Below are positions 49,967 to 57,816 of a stretch of 64,000 nt of DNA, piece after piece. The DNA is from a virus. The stretch lies in IMG/VR virus record IMGVR_UViG_3300043256_000348, positions 1 to 64,000 of that record. One strand, written 5' to 3'. The notes beneath the pieces are model-generated. The model had not been told where the DNA came from and did no database searches. It saw nothing but the letters and a program-made list of their open reading frames with translations. The translations under genes and the position numbers were made by a program. The stretch's first letter is position 1, and the number at the start of each line of letters is the position of its first letter.

Positions 49967-50226
49967 CACCGAAGCAGGCTGCACATATCGCCGCGGCGAT
50001 GCTGGAGTGCCAACCCAAGGAGTTGTCCGAGGGACTGATTGCCCACCTTGAAACGCTCGACCGCTTGATGCGGAAGAGTTGCAGGCCAAACGGTCTAGAA
50101 AGCGTGGATCTCATCGCCGAAGCGGTGATCCAGGATCAACTGGGCCTGGCTGCGGTCGTGACGGACATCAACGACCGGCTAATGGAATTGGAAACACAGA
50201 TCAGAGATTTACGGGAGAAGGGATGA
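49963..50226 (+). CDS. Small helical protein
   Basis: 87 residues from GTG 49963, overlapping the previous stop. Helical with a C-terminal coiled coil (INDRLMELETQIRDLRE). Overlaps the membrane protein gene. Function unknown. Confidence 0.5.
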   Translation: MTPKQAAHIAAAMLECQPKELSEGLIAHLETLDRLMRKSCRPNGLESVDLIAEAVIQDQLGLAAVVTDINDRLMELETQIRDLREKG

Positions 50227-50843
50227 TTTGGCTCTACGGAATCCTGATCGTATTGGCAGTCCTGTATGTCGTCGGTGCCGTGATCCTTTTCGCGGTGATG
50301 GTCCGCCAGCATTGGCACGGCACCGGACGGGAAGCGGTGTTCATCTCGTTGAGGATGGCCTTGCGGTGGCCAGCCTATATGTGGTTTGCATTAAACCTTA
50401 TGGGCATCCTGAAGGATTCGTACTTCGTGTTGCTGCTACCGTTCGCAGCGATGACCGCCGTACTGGCAGCAATGGGCCGGCCGTGGTGGTGCGGCTGTGG
50501 AGGCTGGGAGCTGTACATCGTTAGCTCGCCCCACTATAGTCAGCACCTCTTCGATTCCTGGTCGTTCAGTCACTTCGCCCAGGGCGGAGCCTATTACGCG
50601 GCTGTCCGCGGTTTTACGCTACAGCGTTCCCGCCTCTTCGCCTTGGTGGGTTCGCTAGTGCCGGGCATCGTCTGGGAATTTGCCGAGAACAGCCGTTGGA
50701 TCATTGGGGCATACCGCGACAGTGGTGCCCGCTGGTACGACGGCGACACGATCGCAAACGCCAACGGCGATCTGCTGTCCTGCCTCCTCGGCGCGCTGGT
50801 GATGTGCCTGATCCTGAAGACTGCAAAGGGGAGCCGGGCATGA
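50223..50843 (+). CDS. DUF2585-like membrane protein
   Basis: 206 residues, four to five membrane helices (residues 3-25, about 50-80, 125-140, 150-165, 180-197). FSHFAQGGAYYAAVRGF and WEFAENSRWIIGAYRDSGARWYDGDTIANANGDL are the conserved cytoplasmic motifs of the DUF2585 family. Probably in the inner membrane and part of the lysis or envelope block. Confidence 0.65.
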   Translation: MIWLYGILIVLAVLYVVGAVILFAVMVRQHWHGTGREAVFISLRMALRWPAYMWFALNLMGILKDSYFVLLLPFAAMTAVLAAMGRPWWCGCGGWELYIVSSPHYSQHLFDSWSFSHFAQGGAYYAAVRGFTLQRSRLFALVGSLVPGIVWEFAENSRWIIGAYRDSGARWYDGDTIANANGDLLSCLLGALVMCLILKTAKGSRA

Positions 50844-51109
50844 AGAAACTCGGCCGATACGTGGTCAACGTCCTAATCAGCTTAGATCAGTTAGCCAATT
50901 CCATACTGCTCGGGGACCCCGACGAAACGATCTCCTCTCGCCTCGGCAGGATCAAGGTCAAGTGGGGTGGCGAGATTCCCTGGACCCGTCCAGTATCACG
51001 AGTTACAGACCGGCTGCTTGATTGGATTGACCCTAATCACAGCAGGGATAGTATTGAGCATAACGAAGGAAATAACGGCCTGGTCGATAGGCCGCATAAA
51101 CCATTCTAG
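50840..51109 (+). CDS. Conserved phage protein with DETISSR motif
   Basis: 89 residues from ATG 50840. VVNVLISLDQLANSILLGDPDETISSRLGRIK and the downstream DWIDPNHS are features of a small protein family found beside lysis genes in many phages; the first helix may be membrane-associated. Its function has not been settled, but the position here is the same. Confidence 0.65.
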   Translation: MKKLGRYVVNVLISLDQLANSILLGDPDETISSRLGRIKVKWGGEIPWTRPVSRVTDRLLDWIDPNHSRDSIEHNEGNNGLVDRPHKPF

Positions 51110-51120
51110 AGGAAAACGAC

Positions 51121-51525
51121 GTGAACGACATTCCGAAAATGCATGCCGTTCCAAACACCACCATCGGCGTCGGCGGTCCGGCCACGAACAGCCGGCCCAT
51201 CCTGGTCGGTTGCGTGCGACAGGAGCATCACGGAGAGAGGCATTGCGAAAAGGGCCTGCTATCGACCTACTCCGTACTGTATGCCGATGGCCTGTTTTTG
51301 ACGCACCCGATGTTGACGGCGGGGTGGAAGACCAAACACGAGGCGGCGAGGGGCCAAACGAACGACATTGGTCGCGGTGCGGTCGAGGTCGATGATGAAT
51401 CGGTCTTGCTCGCGTTGGCGAAGATATACCAGTCAACGCTGAAGCGAGTTGAAGATGGTTGTTTTGAGGGTGCTGTACATGGGCACCTGGATCTTCATAG
51501 TCACGAGACACTTAACAAGGAGTAA
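51121..51525 (+). CDS. Hypothetical protein
   Basis: 134 residues from GTG 51121 (AGAGGAAAA upstream). His/Gly-rich, with possible metal sites (CVRQEHHGERHCEK, HGHLDLHSHE). No signal peptide. Not recognised. Confidence 0.5.
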   Translation: MNDIPKMHAVPNTTIGVGGPATNSRPILVGCVRQEHHGERHCEKGLLSTYSVLYADGLFLTHPMLTAGWKTKHEAARGQTNDIGRGAVEVDDESVLLALAKIYQSTLKRVEDGCFEGAVHGHLDLHSHETLNKE

Positions 51526-51528
51526 ACC

Positions 51529-51795
51529 ATGAACGCTTTACTATTCGCCGTCCTGCTGGGCGGCATCCCCGGATGTGAGAGCTGCACCACGTCCGTCAGC
51601 GAGACCGAGGCCCTGGAGGCCCGCGTGTCGTGCCAGGTTACGGTAGGCCATTCGCACAGTACGGTCGTGGCCCACGCGCCTGCGCTGGTCTATCGTCCGC
51701 TGTTCCGGCGTCCGCTGTATCATTTCCAACATCGTCGGTTCGCCCCGCTGCGAAGGCTGTGGCTGGCTCGGCCGGGGCTGGTTTTCAGGCGATGA
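51529..51795 (+). CDS. Small exported protein
   Basis: 88 residues, AAGGAG upstream. Signal-like start (NALLFAVLLGGIPGCESC) that might be a lipoprotein (a Cys after GIPG). The C-terminal half is very basic (Arg/His/Leu-rich). Could be an outer-membrane or spanin-like partner, which is speculative. Confidence 0.5.
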   Translation: MNALLFAVLLGGIPGCESCTTSVSETEALEARVSCQVTVGHSHSTVVAHAPALVYRPLFRRPLYHFQHRRFAPLRRLWLARPGLVFRR

Positions 51796-51801
51796 TGACG
51801 A

Positions 51802-51948
51802 ATGAAATACCTATGTGCTTTTGCCCTTAGCTTGCTTTCCATTGGGTATATCGGATTCTTGGCTGGCCAGTTGGTTGCTGACCATCAGGCCGATCAGCGA
51901 GCTAAGGAATTTTGGCAAAGGCCCGCCACAGAGGTCGCGGAAGAATAG
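51802..51948 (+). CDS. 48-residue membrane microprotein
   Basis: ATG 51802 gives a single hydrophobic helix (LCAFALSLLSIGYIGFLAGQL) and a charged tail (DHQADQRAKEFWQ...EE). Weak ribosome site, but the position between two coupled genes and a membrane-anchor pattern support it. Confidence 0.5.
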   Translation: MKYLCAFALSLLSIGYIGFLAGQLVADHQADQRAKEFWQRPATEVAEE

Positions 51949-51957
51949 CCGACCGAT

Positions 51958-52161
51958 ATGACTGAAAAAATCTACAGCCCGATTGAAGTTGCCGAACTGC
52001 TCGACGTCGGGGAGGTCACGGTTTGGCGATGGTGCCGTCGCCGTGGGCTCGGCCGGAAGGTACGCGGCCGCTGGGAGATCACGGCCGGCGAGCTGCGGAT
52101 ATTCCGGAAGAACCTGCCGAAACCGGGGAGGCCACCGGGGAAAACCGGAGGAAATCCCTAG
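51958..52161 (+). CDS. MerR/excisionase-type helix-turn-helix protein
   Basis: 67 residues: YSPIEVAELLDVGEVTVWRWCRRRGLGRKVRGRWEITAGEL is the standard 'helix-turn-helix plus wing' of DNA-binding excisionase/MerR-like proteins, followed by a Pro/Lys tail. It is the only small DNA-binding regulator seen in the window and could control adjacent promoters. No integrase is nearby, so an excisionase role is not supported. Confidence 0.7.
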   Translation: MTEKIYSPIEVAELLDVGEVTVWRWCRRRGLGRKVRGRWEITAGELRIFRKNLPKPGRPPGKTGGNP

Positions 52162-52245
52162 TGGACTGAGGCGAAATGTCATAACTGTAGGCCATGTAAA
52201 CACTTAGGTACAGGAGGAAATTTCCGGAAATCCGCCCGATTGCTA

Positions 52246-52274
52246 TTGTAAATCTGTCCGCTCCAGTGTACACT
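52246..52274 (+). promoter_or_regulatory. Promoter for the 52.3-kb RNA/leader
   Basis: TTGTAA (52246-52251), 17-nt spacer, TACACT (52269-52274). Predicted start near 52281, immediately before a long inverted repeat. The 80 nt upstream (52162-52245) contain no gene. Confidence 0.6.
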
Positions 52275-52280
52275 ATAGGC

Positions 52281-52384
52281 TGAATCCTGGAGCGGGACGA
52301 TGCGACCCACAAACCCAACCCGAACTCGACGAAGCCCCGGCGGCCGGTCCCGCTCCAGCAGGATACCGGTTGTCGGGGTTTTCG
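52281..52384 (+). ncRNA. Candidate structured small RNA or leader
   Basis: CTGGAGCGGGAC (52287-52298) pairs perfectly with GTCCCGCTCCAG (52347-52358), a 12-bp stem enclosing 48 nt. CCCCG (52335-52339) can alternatively pair with CGGGG (52374-52378), which is followed by TTTT, so two exclusive folds exist, one of them terminator-like. It lies directly downstream of a good promoter and ends 20 nt before the next gene. Either a small RNA or an attenuating leader. Confidence 0.55.
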
Positions 52385-52404
52385 TTGGCTGAAGGGAAAA
52401 GGAA

Positions 52405-52695
52405 ATGACAAGCCAAACCCAAATGCGAAAAACGGAGAATGGAAAGATGAAAGCTGTAATCGAATCACGCTTGATGGATTTCTACGGGCAATTGCCAGCT
52501 ACAAAACGCCAACCCTACGGCCGCATCATTAACGCCTACCGTGCTGGTCGTGTGGCCGAGGCCGTAGATGCCGCCCGATGTTGGTGGGACGAAGTTCGGC
52601 AGCAGTTCAAAGTTAAGGGAAACGATTTCTGGGCATCGGACTTCGGAGCTGCTGGATGCTTGTTGAATATCCTAACTGGAATTTCAATCAATTGA
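52405..52695 (+). CDS. Hypothetical protein
   Basis: 96 residues, AAGGGAAAAGG upstream; internal ATG 52447 also possible. Helical and Trp/Arg-rich (RIINAYRAGRVAEAVDAARCWWDEV). It may be controlled by the preceding RNA structure. No family recognised. Confidence 0.5.
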   Translation: MTSQTQMRKTENGKMKAVIESRLMDFYGQLPATKRQPYGRIINAYRAGRVAEAVDAARCWWDEVRQQFKVKGNDFWASDFGAAGCLLNILTGISIN

Positions 52696-52709
52696 ATCAA
52701 GAGAAATCC

Positions 52710-52928
52710 ATGAGTGATCAAAATACAGAAAGACGCGGTCATTTGATTGCAACATCTATATGGAATTTTCTGGAAAGGCAGAAGTCGGTCAAGCTGGTCC
52801 CTTGGGTAGCCGAGTTAACGTCTCCACGGTATGACCCTGAGAAAGTTGCTCATATGGCTGGATACAAGCAAGCCCTCGAAGACATCAGGCAGATTGTAAT
52901 CGAGGAAACCGAACGACTGAAAACCTAA
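52710..52928 (+). CDS. Small hypothetical protein
   Basis: 72 residues from ATG 52710, helical, A/T-rich codons. The pattern GYKQALEDIRQIVIEE is common in small phage proteins. Function unknown. Confidence 0.5.
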   Translation: MSDQNTERRGHLIATSIWNFLERQKSVKLVPWVAELTSPRYDPEKVAHMAGYKQALEDIRQIVIEETERLKT

Positions 52929-52943
52929 TTGGAGAAGGATACC

Positions 52944-53228
52944 ATGGCGGACGCGACCCACCGCCGAAACACTGAGGCCCCGGACGCCGCGCCCATCGGG
53001 TCGCACTGCGGGCAGGCGTTCGGGGTCGTTTTTGCGGAGGGCGTGATGGATCCAACGACACTGGCACGGCTGCTCGATCGGTACGGGCAGCAACTCAGCG
53101 GAATCCTGACGGTGCAGGCCGGCTTCGTCGACCTGCTTGACGAGCAGCGGGCCGAACTGGAGCGGCTCCGCGAGCGAGTCCGCAAGCTAGAAAGGTGGGT
53201 AGCCGATGGCGCTAGCAGTAATGACTAG
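52944..53228 (+). CDS. Hypothetical protein with C-terminal coiled coil
   Basis: 94 residues from ATG 52944 (GGAGAAGGA upstream). The last 40 residues (LLDEQRAELERLRERVRKLERW) are a clear leucine-zipper-like coil. Overlaps the next gene by 23 nt. Confidence 0.5.
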   Translation: MADATHRRNTEAPDAAPIGSHCGQAFGVVFAEGVMDPTTLARLLDRYGQQLSGILTVQAGFVDLLDEQRAELERLRERVRKLERWVADGASSND

Positions 53229-53700
53229 CCGACAGGTCCGCAACGGGCAGTTGCGGGCGATGGGCATCCCGGCCGACGCAAGCTACCACCGGCACGTTGG
53301 TCCGGGCGACGAGGTCGCGGTGTCCCAGGTACAGGAGCAGCCGTTCCGGGCCGAGCGGTTCCTGGCCCGGGTCACGAGCGTGGCCGAGCACGGCCACTAC
53401 ACGGTCGTCAGATACGATCGGTGCGAGGGCGACGGCACGGGCGTGGCCCGGCTGTTCGATTCTGGCCCGCCGGACTGGGGCGTGATCGAGTTCCGCGTGG
53501 TACGCAAGGTTCACCGCCCGCCCTCGTCCCGGCAGGAGCGTGGCGGCGGGATGCTGGCGTCGCCGGAGAACCCCTTGGTGCGGCTGCGCCGGCCGGAGCT
53601 GTGCCCGGCGTGCGGTGGGCTCTGCGGCTGGCGGCCGAAGCTCGGCTGGCCGTGCCTTGCCTGCCGGACGGACAACTCAGACGCCGAAGATGTTGAGTGA
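53206..53700 (+). CDS. Hypothetical protein with C-terminal zinc ribbon
   Basis: 164 residues. The N-terminal half is beta-rich; the C terminus has CPACGGLCGW ... CLAC, a four-cysteine ribbon. High GC. Unknown role. Confidence 0.5.
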   Translation: MALAVMTSRQVRNGQLRAMGIPADASYHRHVGPGDEVAVSQVQEQPFRAERFLARVTSVAEHGHYTVVRYDRCEGDGTGVARLFDSGPPDWGVIEFRVVRKVHRPPSSRQERGGGMLASPENPLVRLRRPELCPACGGLCGWRPKLGWPCLACRTDNSDAEDVE

Positions 53701-53751
53701 GTGAGGGGCAAACCAGCCTGGGCGACCGGGCGTAGGAAAAGGGGGAAAGCG

Positions 53752-53940
53752 ATGCACATTCATTTTGATCATTTCGACTGTCGGTCTTCCGTTACCACGA
53801 TTCCTGTAGATCAAGAGATCCGCCTGAATGTAGAGGGCGACAGCATTATTGGTATTTCAATGAGCGTTGAGGAGGCACAGGAATTAACGGTTGCTTTACA
53901 AGGGGCAATCGAAGAAGGTGTAAAGTGGAAAACGACTTGA
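53752..53940 (+). CDS. Small hypothetical protein
   Basis: 62 residues from ATG 53752 with AAAAGGGGGAAAG upstream. Beta-alpha fold (EIRLNVEGDSIIGISMSVEEAQELTVAL). A/T-richer than the flanking genes. No family recognised. Confidence 0.5.
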   Translation: MHIHFDHFDCRSSVTTIPVDQEIRLNVEGDSIIGISMSVEEAQELTVALQGAIEEGVKWKTT

Positions 53941-53969
53941 ATCGCCGGCGACGGCGGGGAGGTGAGAGG

Positions 53970-54167
53970 ATGAGCCTGCAAGGCATTAAACAATTTGCCA
54001 ACCTACTACGTACCATGCAGACCGTGCGTAATGAATTGCTACGAATGGGATGCGCCGAGAAACGAACGGACAAGCAGGATATTCGGCTTGCCCGCCTGGT
54101 GTCCGACGCTGACGAATGCGTCAAGGGGCGATTTACAGCCGAAACGCTCAAAATCGAACACGACTAA
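53970..54167 (+). CDS. Small hypothetical protein
   Basis: 65 residues from ATG 53970 (GGGGAGGTGAGAGG upstream); GTG 53925 also has a site and would add 15 basic residues. Helical, charged. Function unknown. Confidence 0.45.
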   Translation: MSLQGIKQFANLLRTMQTVRNELLRMGCAEKRTDKQDIRLARLVSDADECVKGRFTAETLKIEHD

Positions 54168-54198
54168 CCCCAGCCAGCCCAACGGGCAGGAGGATAAG

Positions 54199-54450
54199 GT
54201 GAGTGAGCATATGAGCGCGTACGTCGCAGCTACGCACTGCGAGACACACGCCCAGGCAGCCCGAGAGGGTCGCTATCTACAGAATGGCTGTATCATCTGC
54301 GAGGCAGCCAAACTGGAGCAGAGCCATGCCGACCTGCTGGCCGCGTGCGAGGCAACCCTCGCCTGCGTGGGGCCACGCTTCGACACTTACCGACAACTCA
54401 CTGCCGCCATCGCCAAAGCCAAGAAACCGGAGGGCAAAGATGCTGATTGA
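54199..54450 (+). CDS. Small Cys/His-rich protein
   Basis: 83 residues; GTG 54199 preferred over ATG 54211 because CAGGAGGAT lies 6 nt upstream. THCETHAQAAREGRYLQNGCIICEAAKLEQSHADLL is a possible zinc site followed by a helix, a layout frequent in phage early genes. Overlaps the AAA+ gene start. Confidence 0.5.
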   Translation: MSEHMSAYVAATHCETHAQAAREGRYLQNGCIICEAAKLEQSHADLLAACEATLACVGPRFDTYRQLTAAIAKAKKPEGKDAD

Positions 54451-55999
54451 GCAACTCAAACACGCACGCCGGGTGAGCGTGCCGCTCGTGGCGGTGCAGA
54501 CGCCAGACCCGGCCGCGACGATGCGAGTGATCGCGTCGGGACTGAACGGCAAGCCAGCACCTGTGGTGGCCTGGGACATCGTCCGGGGCTGCTGGCCGGT
54601 CAACGAGGCAGGCCAAGAGGTCGCGGCCCTCACAGGAAGCGGCGATGACGACCAGACCATCAGGCAGCCGGTGGCTTACCTGGAGTACGCGGTCAAGTTC
54701 CCGCCACGCACGATAGCATTCGCGTGCAACGCGCAAGAGTATATGGACGACCCCGCGTTCCGGCAAGGGATTTGGAACCTCCGGGACGAGTTCAAGCGGG
54801 ACCGGCGGATGCTGATCCTGCTGGCCCCGTCGATCGACCTGCCCGCGTCACTGAAGGACGACGTGGTGATGCTCGACGAATCCCTGCCGGACGGCGAGGT
54901 GCTACAGAAGATCGTCTGCGAGCAAGACGCGGCTGCCAATGCCTGCCAGGCGTGTGGCGGGGGCGGCACCGATGCCGGACTGGAGTGCGAGGACTGCCAC
55001 GGGAGCGGCCAGAGCAATCGGAAGTCCGCCGACGAAGAGACTGTCGACCAGGCGGTGGCAGCGACGCAGGGGCTCTCGGCCTTCGCCGCCGAGCAGGCCG
55101 TGGCGATGTCGCTGCGTCCCGAGGGGATCGACCTGGACCACCTCTGGGAGTCGAAGCGGCGGCAGATCGAGCAGACGCCGGGGCTGTCGGTCTGGCGGGG
55201 CGGTGAGACATTCGCCAGTGTCGGCGGGTTGGCTCATATCAAGGAATTCATCGGGCGGGTGCTGACCGGCAAGCGGAAGCCTACTGCTATCGTGATCGTC
55301 GATGAGTTGGAAAAAATGATTGCCGGAGCCGAAGGGCAAATGAGCGATTCGTCCGGCGTATCGCAAGGTATCTTGCAGGCGTTACTGACGCACATGCAAG
55401 ATCACGAATCCCGCGGGCTGATTTTAGTAGGCCCCCCAGGTACAGGGAAGAGTCTTGTCGCAAAGGCCACCGGCGGAGAAGCGGGCATACCGACGATTTC
55501 CTGGGATAGCAACGCGATGAAAGGATCGCTAGTCGGAGAATCGGAGGGGAATGTTCGGACAGGTCTGAAGGTTATCTCTGCGGTCAGTGGCGACCATACG
55601 TTATGGGTTGCAACGTGCAACTCAGTTCGCGGAATCCCAACGGCACTGCGTCGCAGGTTTTCATATGGGACTTACTACGTCGATCTTCCGGATAGCACAG
55701 AGAAGACTGCTATCTGGAAATACTACCTTGCCGACTACGGAATCAAGTCACGCAAGTGTCCCGATGATGCGGGCTGGACGGGTGCGGAAATCAAAACGTG
55801 CTGTGAACTTTCGGATGATCTAGGCTGTACATTAAAAGAGGCGGCTGGCTACTTCGTCCCCGTGGCGAAGGCCATGCCGGACGAGATCGAGAAGCTACAG
55901 GCAGAGGCGGACGGCAAGTACATGTCGGCCAGCCACCCGTCGGTGTATCGCCGCGACGTTCGCGACGACGGTGGGCGGGGCCGGAAAATCCAGGTATAA
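54440..55999 (+). CDS. Ycf46-like AAA+ ATPase with Walker B-like motif before Walker A
   Basis: 519 residues. Residues 1-165 match the N-terminal domain of Ycf46-type ATPases (FPPRTIAFACNAQEYM ... RMLILLAPSIDLPASL). A DnaJ-like zinc module follows (C169, C172, C183, C186). Then TAIVIVDELEKMIAG (282-296), a complete Walker B-like strand with DE, precedes GPPGTGKS (331-338, Walker A). After it come GESE (366-369), sensor-1 ATCNS (391-395) and RRRF (404-407). Between GESE and sensor 1, where Walker B normally lies, only about 20 residues remain. It is neighbour to DUF1257 and DUF2997 genes, as Ycf46 is to Ycf35. Composition drops in GC from about 55290 to 55840. Confidence 0.8.
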   Translation: MLIEQLKHARRVSVPLVAVQTPDPAATMRVIASGLNGKPAPVVAWDIVRGCWPVNEAGQEVAALTGSGDDDQTIRQPVAYLEYAVKFPPRTIAFACNAQEYMDDPAFRQGIWNLRDEFKRDRRMLILLAPSIDLPASLKDDVVMLDESLPDGEVLQKIVCEQDAAANACQACGGGGTDAGLECEDCHGSGQSNRKSADEETVDQAVAATQGLSAFAAEQAVAMSLRPEGIDLDHLWESKRRQIEQTPGLSVWRGGETFASVGGLAHIKEFIGRVLTGKRKPTAIVIVDELEKMIAGAEGQMSDSSGVSQGILQALLTHMQDHESRGLILVGPPGTGKSLVAKATGGEAGIPTISWDSNAMKGSLVGESEGNVRTGLKVISAVSGDHTLWVATCNSVRGIPTALRRRFSYGTYYVDLPDSTEKTAIWKYYLADYGIKSRKCPDDAGWTGAEIKTCCELSDDLGCTLKEAAGYFVPVAKAMPDEIEKLQAEADGKYMSASHPSVYRRDVRDDGGRGRKIQV

Positions 56000-56014
56000 T
56001 GAAAGGGATCATCA

Positions 56015-56296
56015 ATGGTCGTCTGGAAGTTTGTAATTCCCATGCGCGATGTATTGTCTATTCCGATGCCAATCGGTGCGGTAATCCTGCACGTAGACTG
56101 CCAGGGAGTGAAGCCGCTGCTTTGGGCACTTGTTGATCCAGAGTCGCCTGATGAACGTCGCGACTTTTGTTTCGTGAGAACGGGGCATCCTATCGAACCT
56201 CCCTCGCCGGGGCGGCAACTGGTGCATAGGGGCAGCATGCTGATGAGTCAAGGAGCATTGGTTTGCCACTTGTTTGAATATGCGAAAAGAGACTGA
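56015..56296 (+). CDS. DUF7352-like small phage protein
   Basis: 93 residues from ATG 56015 (GAAAGGG upstream; TATAAT at 55995-56000). WKFVIPMRDVLSIPMPIGAVILHVDCQ ... LLWALVDPES ... FVRTGHPIE is the pattern of a small beta-rich protein found widely in phages and plasmids. Function unknown. A GGCAT/ATGCC hairpin follows at 56304-56317. Confidence 0.6.
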   Translation: MVVWKFVIPMRDVLSIPMPIGAVILHVDCQGVKPLLWALVDPESPDERRDFCFVRTGHPIEPPSPGRQLVHRGSMLMSQGALVCHLFEYAKRD

Positions 56297-56319
56297 ACCG
56301 ACAAGGCATGCGGATGCCG

Positions 56320-56348
56320 TTTAACACTTCCTGAAACCGCGTTATAAT
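56320..56348 (+). promoter_or_regulatory. Promoter before the 26-residue microprotein
   Basis: TTTAAC (56320-56325), 17-nt spacer, TATAAT (56343-56348). Start of transcription falls about 4 nt before the ATG at 56359, though TGGAGGG at 56348-56354 would then be upstream of or at the 5' end. Confidence 0.6.
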
Positions 56349-56358
56349 GGAGGGTGCT

Positions 56359-56439
56359 ATGCGACTCACACTAGACATCCTCGTGCTGGCGACGGCGACG
56401 CTCGTAGCGACGCTGACGTTGCTGGCCGGACTGCACTAA
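56359..56439 (+). CDS. 26-residue transmembrane microprotein
   Basis: ATG 56359 with GGAGGG 5 nt upstream. The product is one hydrophobic helix (LDILVLATATLVATLTLLAGL). Too short for ordinary gene finding, but it has its own promoter and ribosome site. Single-helix phage peptides often act on host membrane proteins; no function can be inferred. Confidence 0.5.
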   Translation: MRLTLDILVLATATLVATLTLLAGLH

Positions 56440-56478
56440 CCAGGGGCCGCTGTGGCCCCGCAAACCGGAGGGCAAAGG

Positions 56479-56640
56479 ATGAGCGCGTATACTGCAATTT
56501 TCTGTTTAATTGGTGCCACCTTATCTGTGGGGTATGGCGTTGCCGGAATTCTCGCATTAGCCAGGGCAAAATACGACAAGGCCGCTGCTTTCCTCGCCGC
56601 GGCTTGCTTATTCGAGATCATAGTAAGTCGATGGCTTTGA
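56479..56640 (+). CDS. 53-residue two-helix membrane protein
   Basis: ATG 56479 with CCGGAGGGCAAAGG upstream. Two hydrophobic segments (4-25 and 36-50) separated by ARAKYDKA. Probably inner membrane; role unknown. Confidence 0.5.
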   Translation: MSAYTAIFCLIGATLSVGYGVAGILALARAKYDKAAAFLAAACLFEIIVSRWL

Positions 56641-56657
56641 AAGGAGGGCAATCGACG

Positions 56658-57551
56658 ATGGCTGACCAAGCACAAGCACTCCAAAACGGAACGCTTATCC
56701 TGGAGGTGATCTTCCACAAGCCGGGGATCACGCGTCGCGGCGACCTTGGCAAGGTCGAGACCGCCGCCGATAAGAAGCAGCTCGGCCTGTCGAAGAAGAT
56801 CATCGACTCGCCCCAGTACAGGGCGGTGCTGCACGTCGCGAACGCCTGCCGCGAGTACCTCAAAAGCCTGGAGTTGGAGGCCCCGTTCAAGACCGGGCGG
56901 CACCTGCTGCCGCTGAAGCTGCTGGAGCGTGCGTACACCCGCGTGGAGGAAGCCGAGGTCGCGTACCACGAGGCGGCGGACGCATTCATTGCCGCGTACC
57001 CGGCGCAGGTCCAGGCCGCCAGGCAGTCGCTAGCCGACCAGTTCGACGACGGCGACTACCCCGGCCTGGAGACTCTGCGAGAGCAATTCTGGGTCGAGCG
57101 CCGGGTCACGAGCTGGGACACGCCCGGCGAGGCGAAGATCGGCGAGTACCTGTACGAGAAGGAAAAGAGCCGCGTGGCCGAGGAGCTGTCAAGCGTGGCC
57201 GAGGACGCGAAGTTGGCCCTCCGCGAGGGACTGCGAATCCTCACCGGCAAGCTGGCCGAAAGTTTGGGGCCGAAGCCGGACGGCAAGCGGCGGCGGCTGA
57301 GCGAGTCCACCGTAAAGAAGGTCACCGACTGGCTGGCATCATTCGACGCCCGCAACGTGCTGGGCGACGCGGACCTGGGGGCCGTGGTGACCGACCTCAA
57401 GAGCGTGCTGAACAATCGCGGCGTGAAGGAACTCCGGACGAACGAAGGGATGCGAGCCGCCGTCAAGACCGAGCTGGAGCAGACAGGCAAGGCGCTGGAG
57501 GCCCTGCTTGTGGACGTGCCCGCACGGGCGATCAGCTTGGGGGACGAGTGA
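56658..57551 (+). CDS. Conserved helical protein of the AAA+/DUF1257 module
   Basis: 297 residues from ATG 56658 (GAAAGGAGG upstream). Almost entirely helical, with an opening ILEVIFHKPGITRRGDLGKV and later WVERRVTSWDTPGEAKIGEYLYEKEKSRVAEELSS. It has the size and position of DUF3150-like partners of phage AAA+ ATPases, but I cannot confirm the family. Expressed with the ATPase and likely a component of its complex. Confidence 0.5.
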   Translation: MADQAQALQNGTLILEVIFHKPGITRRGDLGKVETAADKKQLGLSKKIIDSPQYRAVLHVANACREYLKSLELEAPFKTGRHLLPLKLLERAYTRVEEAEVAYHEAADAFIAAYPAQVQAARQSLADQFDDGDYPGLETLREQFWVERRVTSWDTPGEAKIGEYLYEKEKSRVAEELSSVAEDAKLALREGLRILTGKLAESLGPKPDGKRRRLSESTVKKVTDWLASFDARNVLGDADLGAVVTDLKSVLNNRGVKELRTNEGMRAAVKTELEQTGKALEALLVDVPARAISLGDE

Positions 57552-57769
57552 TGGAGCAGGATGAGATCAACAAAGCCCGGCTGGTACTGGCCCTTAAACG
57601 CGAGCTTGACGTGTGGGAGTGTGATGACGAACAGGTGCTCGCAGCTACAAAGGGGACGTTTTTTAGGGCGCGAGTAGAGGTGCGGCTAGCTGTAGGCGAT
57701 CTGTGCCGCGTACTCCGAAACGAGCTTCAGAACATCCTCATTGCAATCGGTAAATGGTTTCGGCAATGA
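57551..57769 (+). CDS. Small helical protein, paralogue of the 31939 gene
   Basis: 72 residues; ATG 57551 overlaps the previous stop. VLALKRELDVWECDDEQVLAATKGTFFRARVEVRLAVGDLCRVLRNEL aligns along its length with the 31939-32193 product. Both end in GKW. Function unknown. Confidence 0.55.
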   Translation: MEQDEINKARLVLALKRELDVWECDDEQVLAATKGTFFRARVEVRLAVGDLCRVLRNELQNILIAIGKWFRQ

Positions 57770-57816
57770 CCAGATTCCTATTCAGCCCGATAACCGTAGG
57801 CGTCGGCCGTCCTCAG

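Noticed and set aside
51958-52161. Excisionase of a lysogeny module
   Set aside because: The helix-turn-helix is real, but no integrase, attachment-site repeat or CI-like repressor is in the window.
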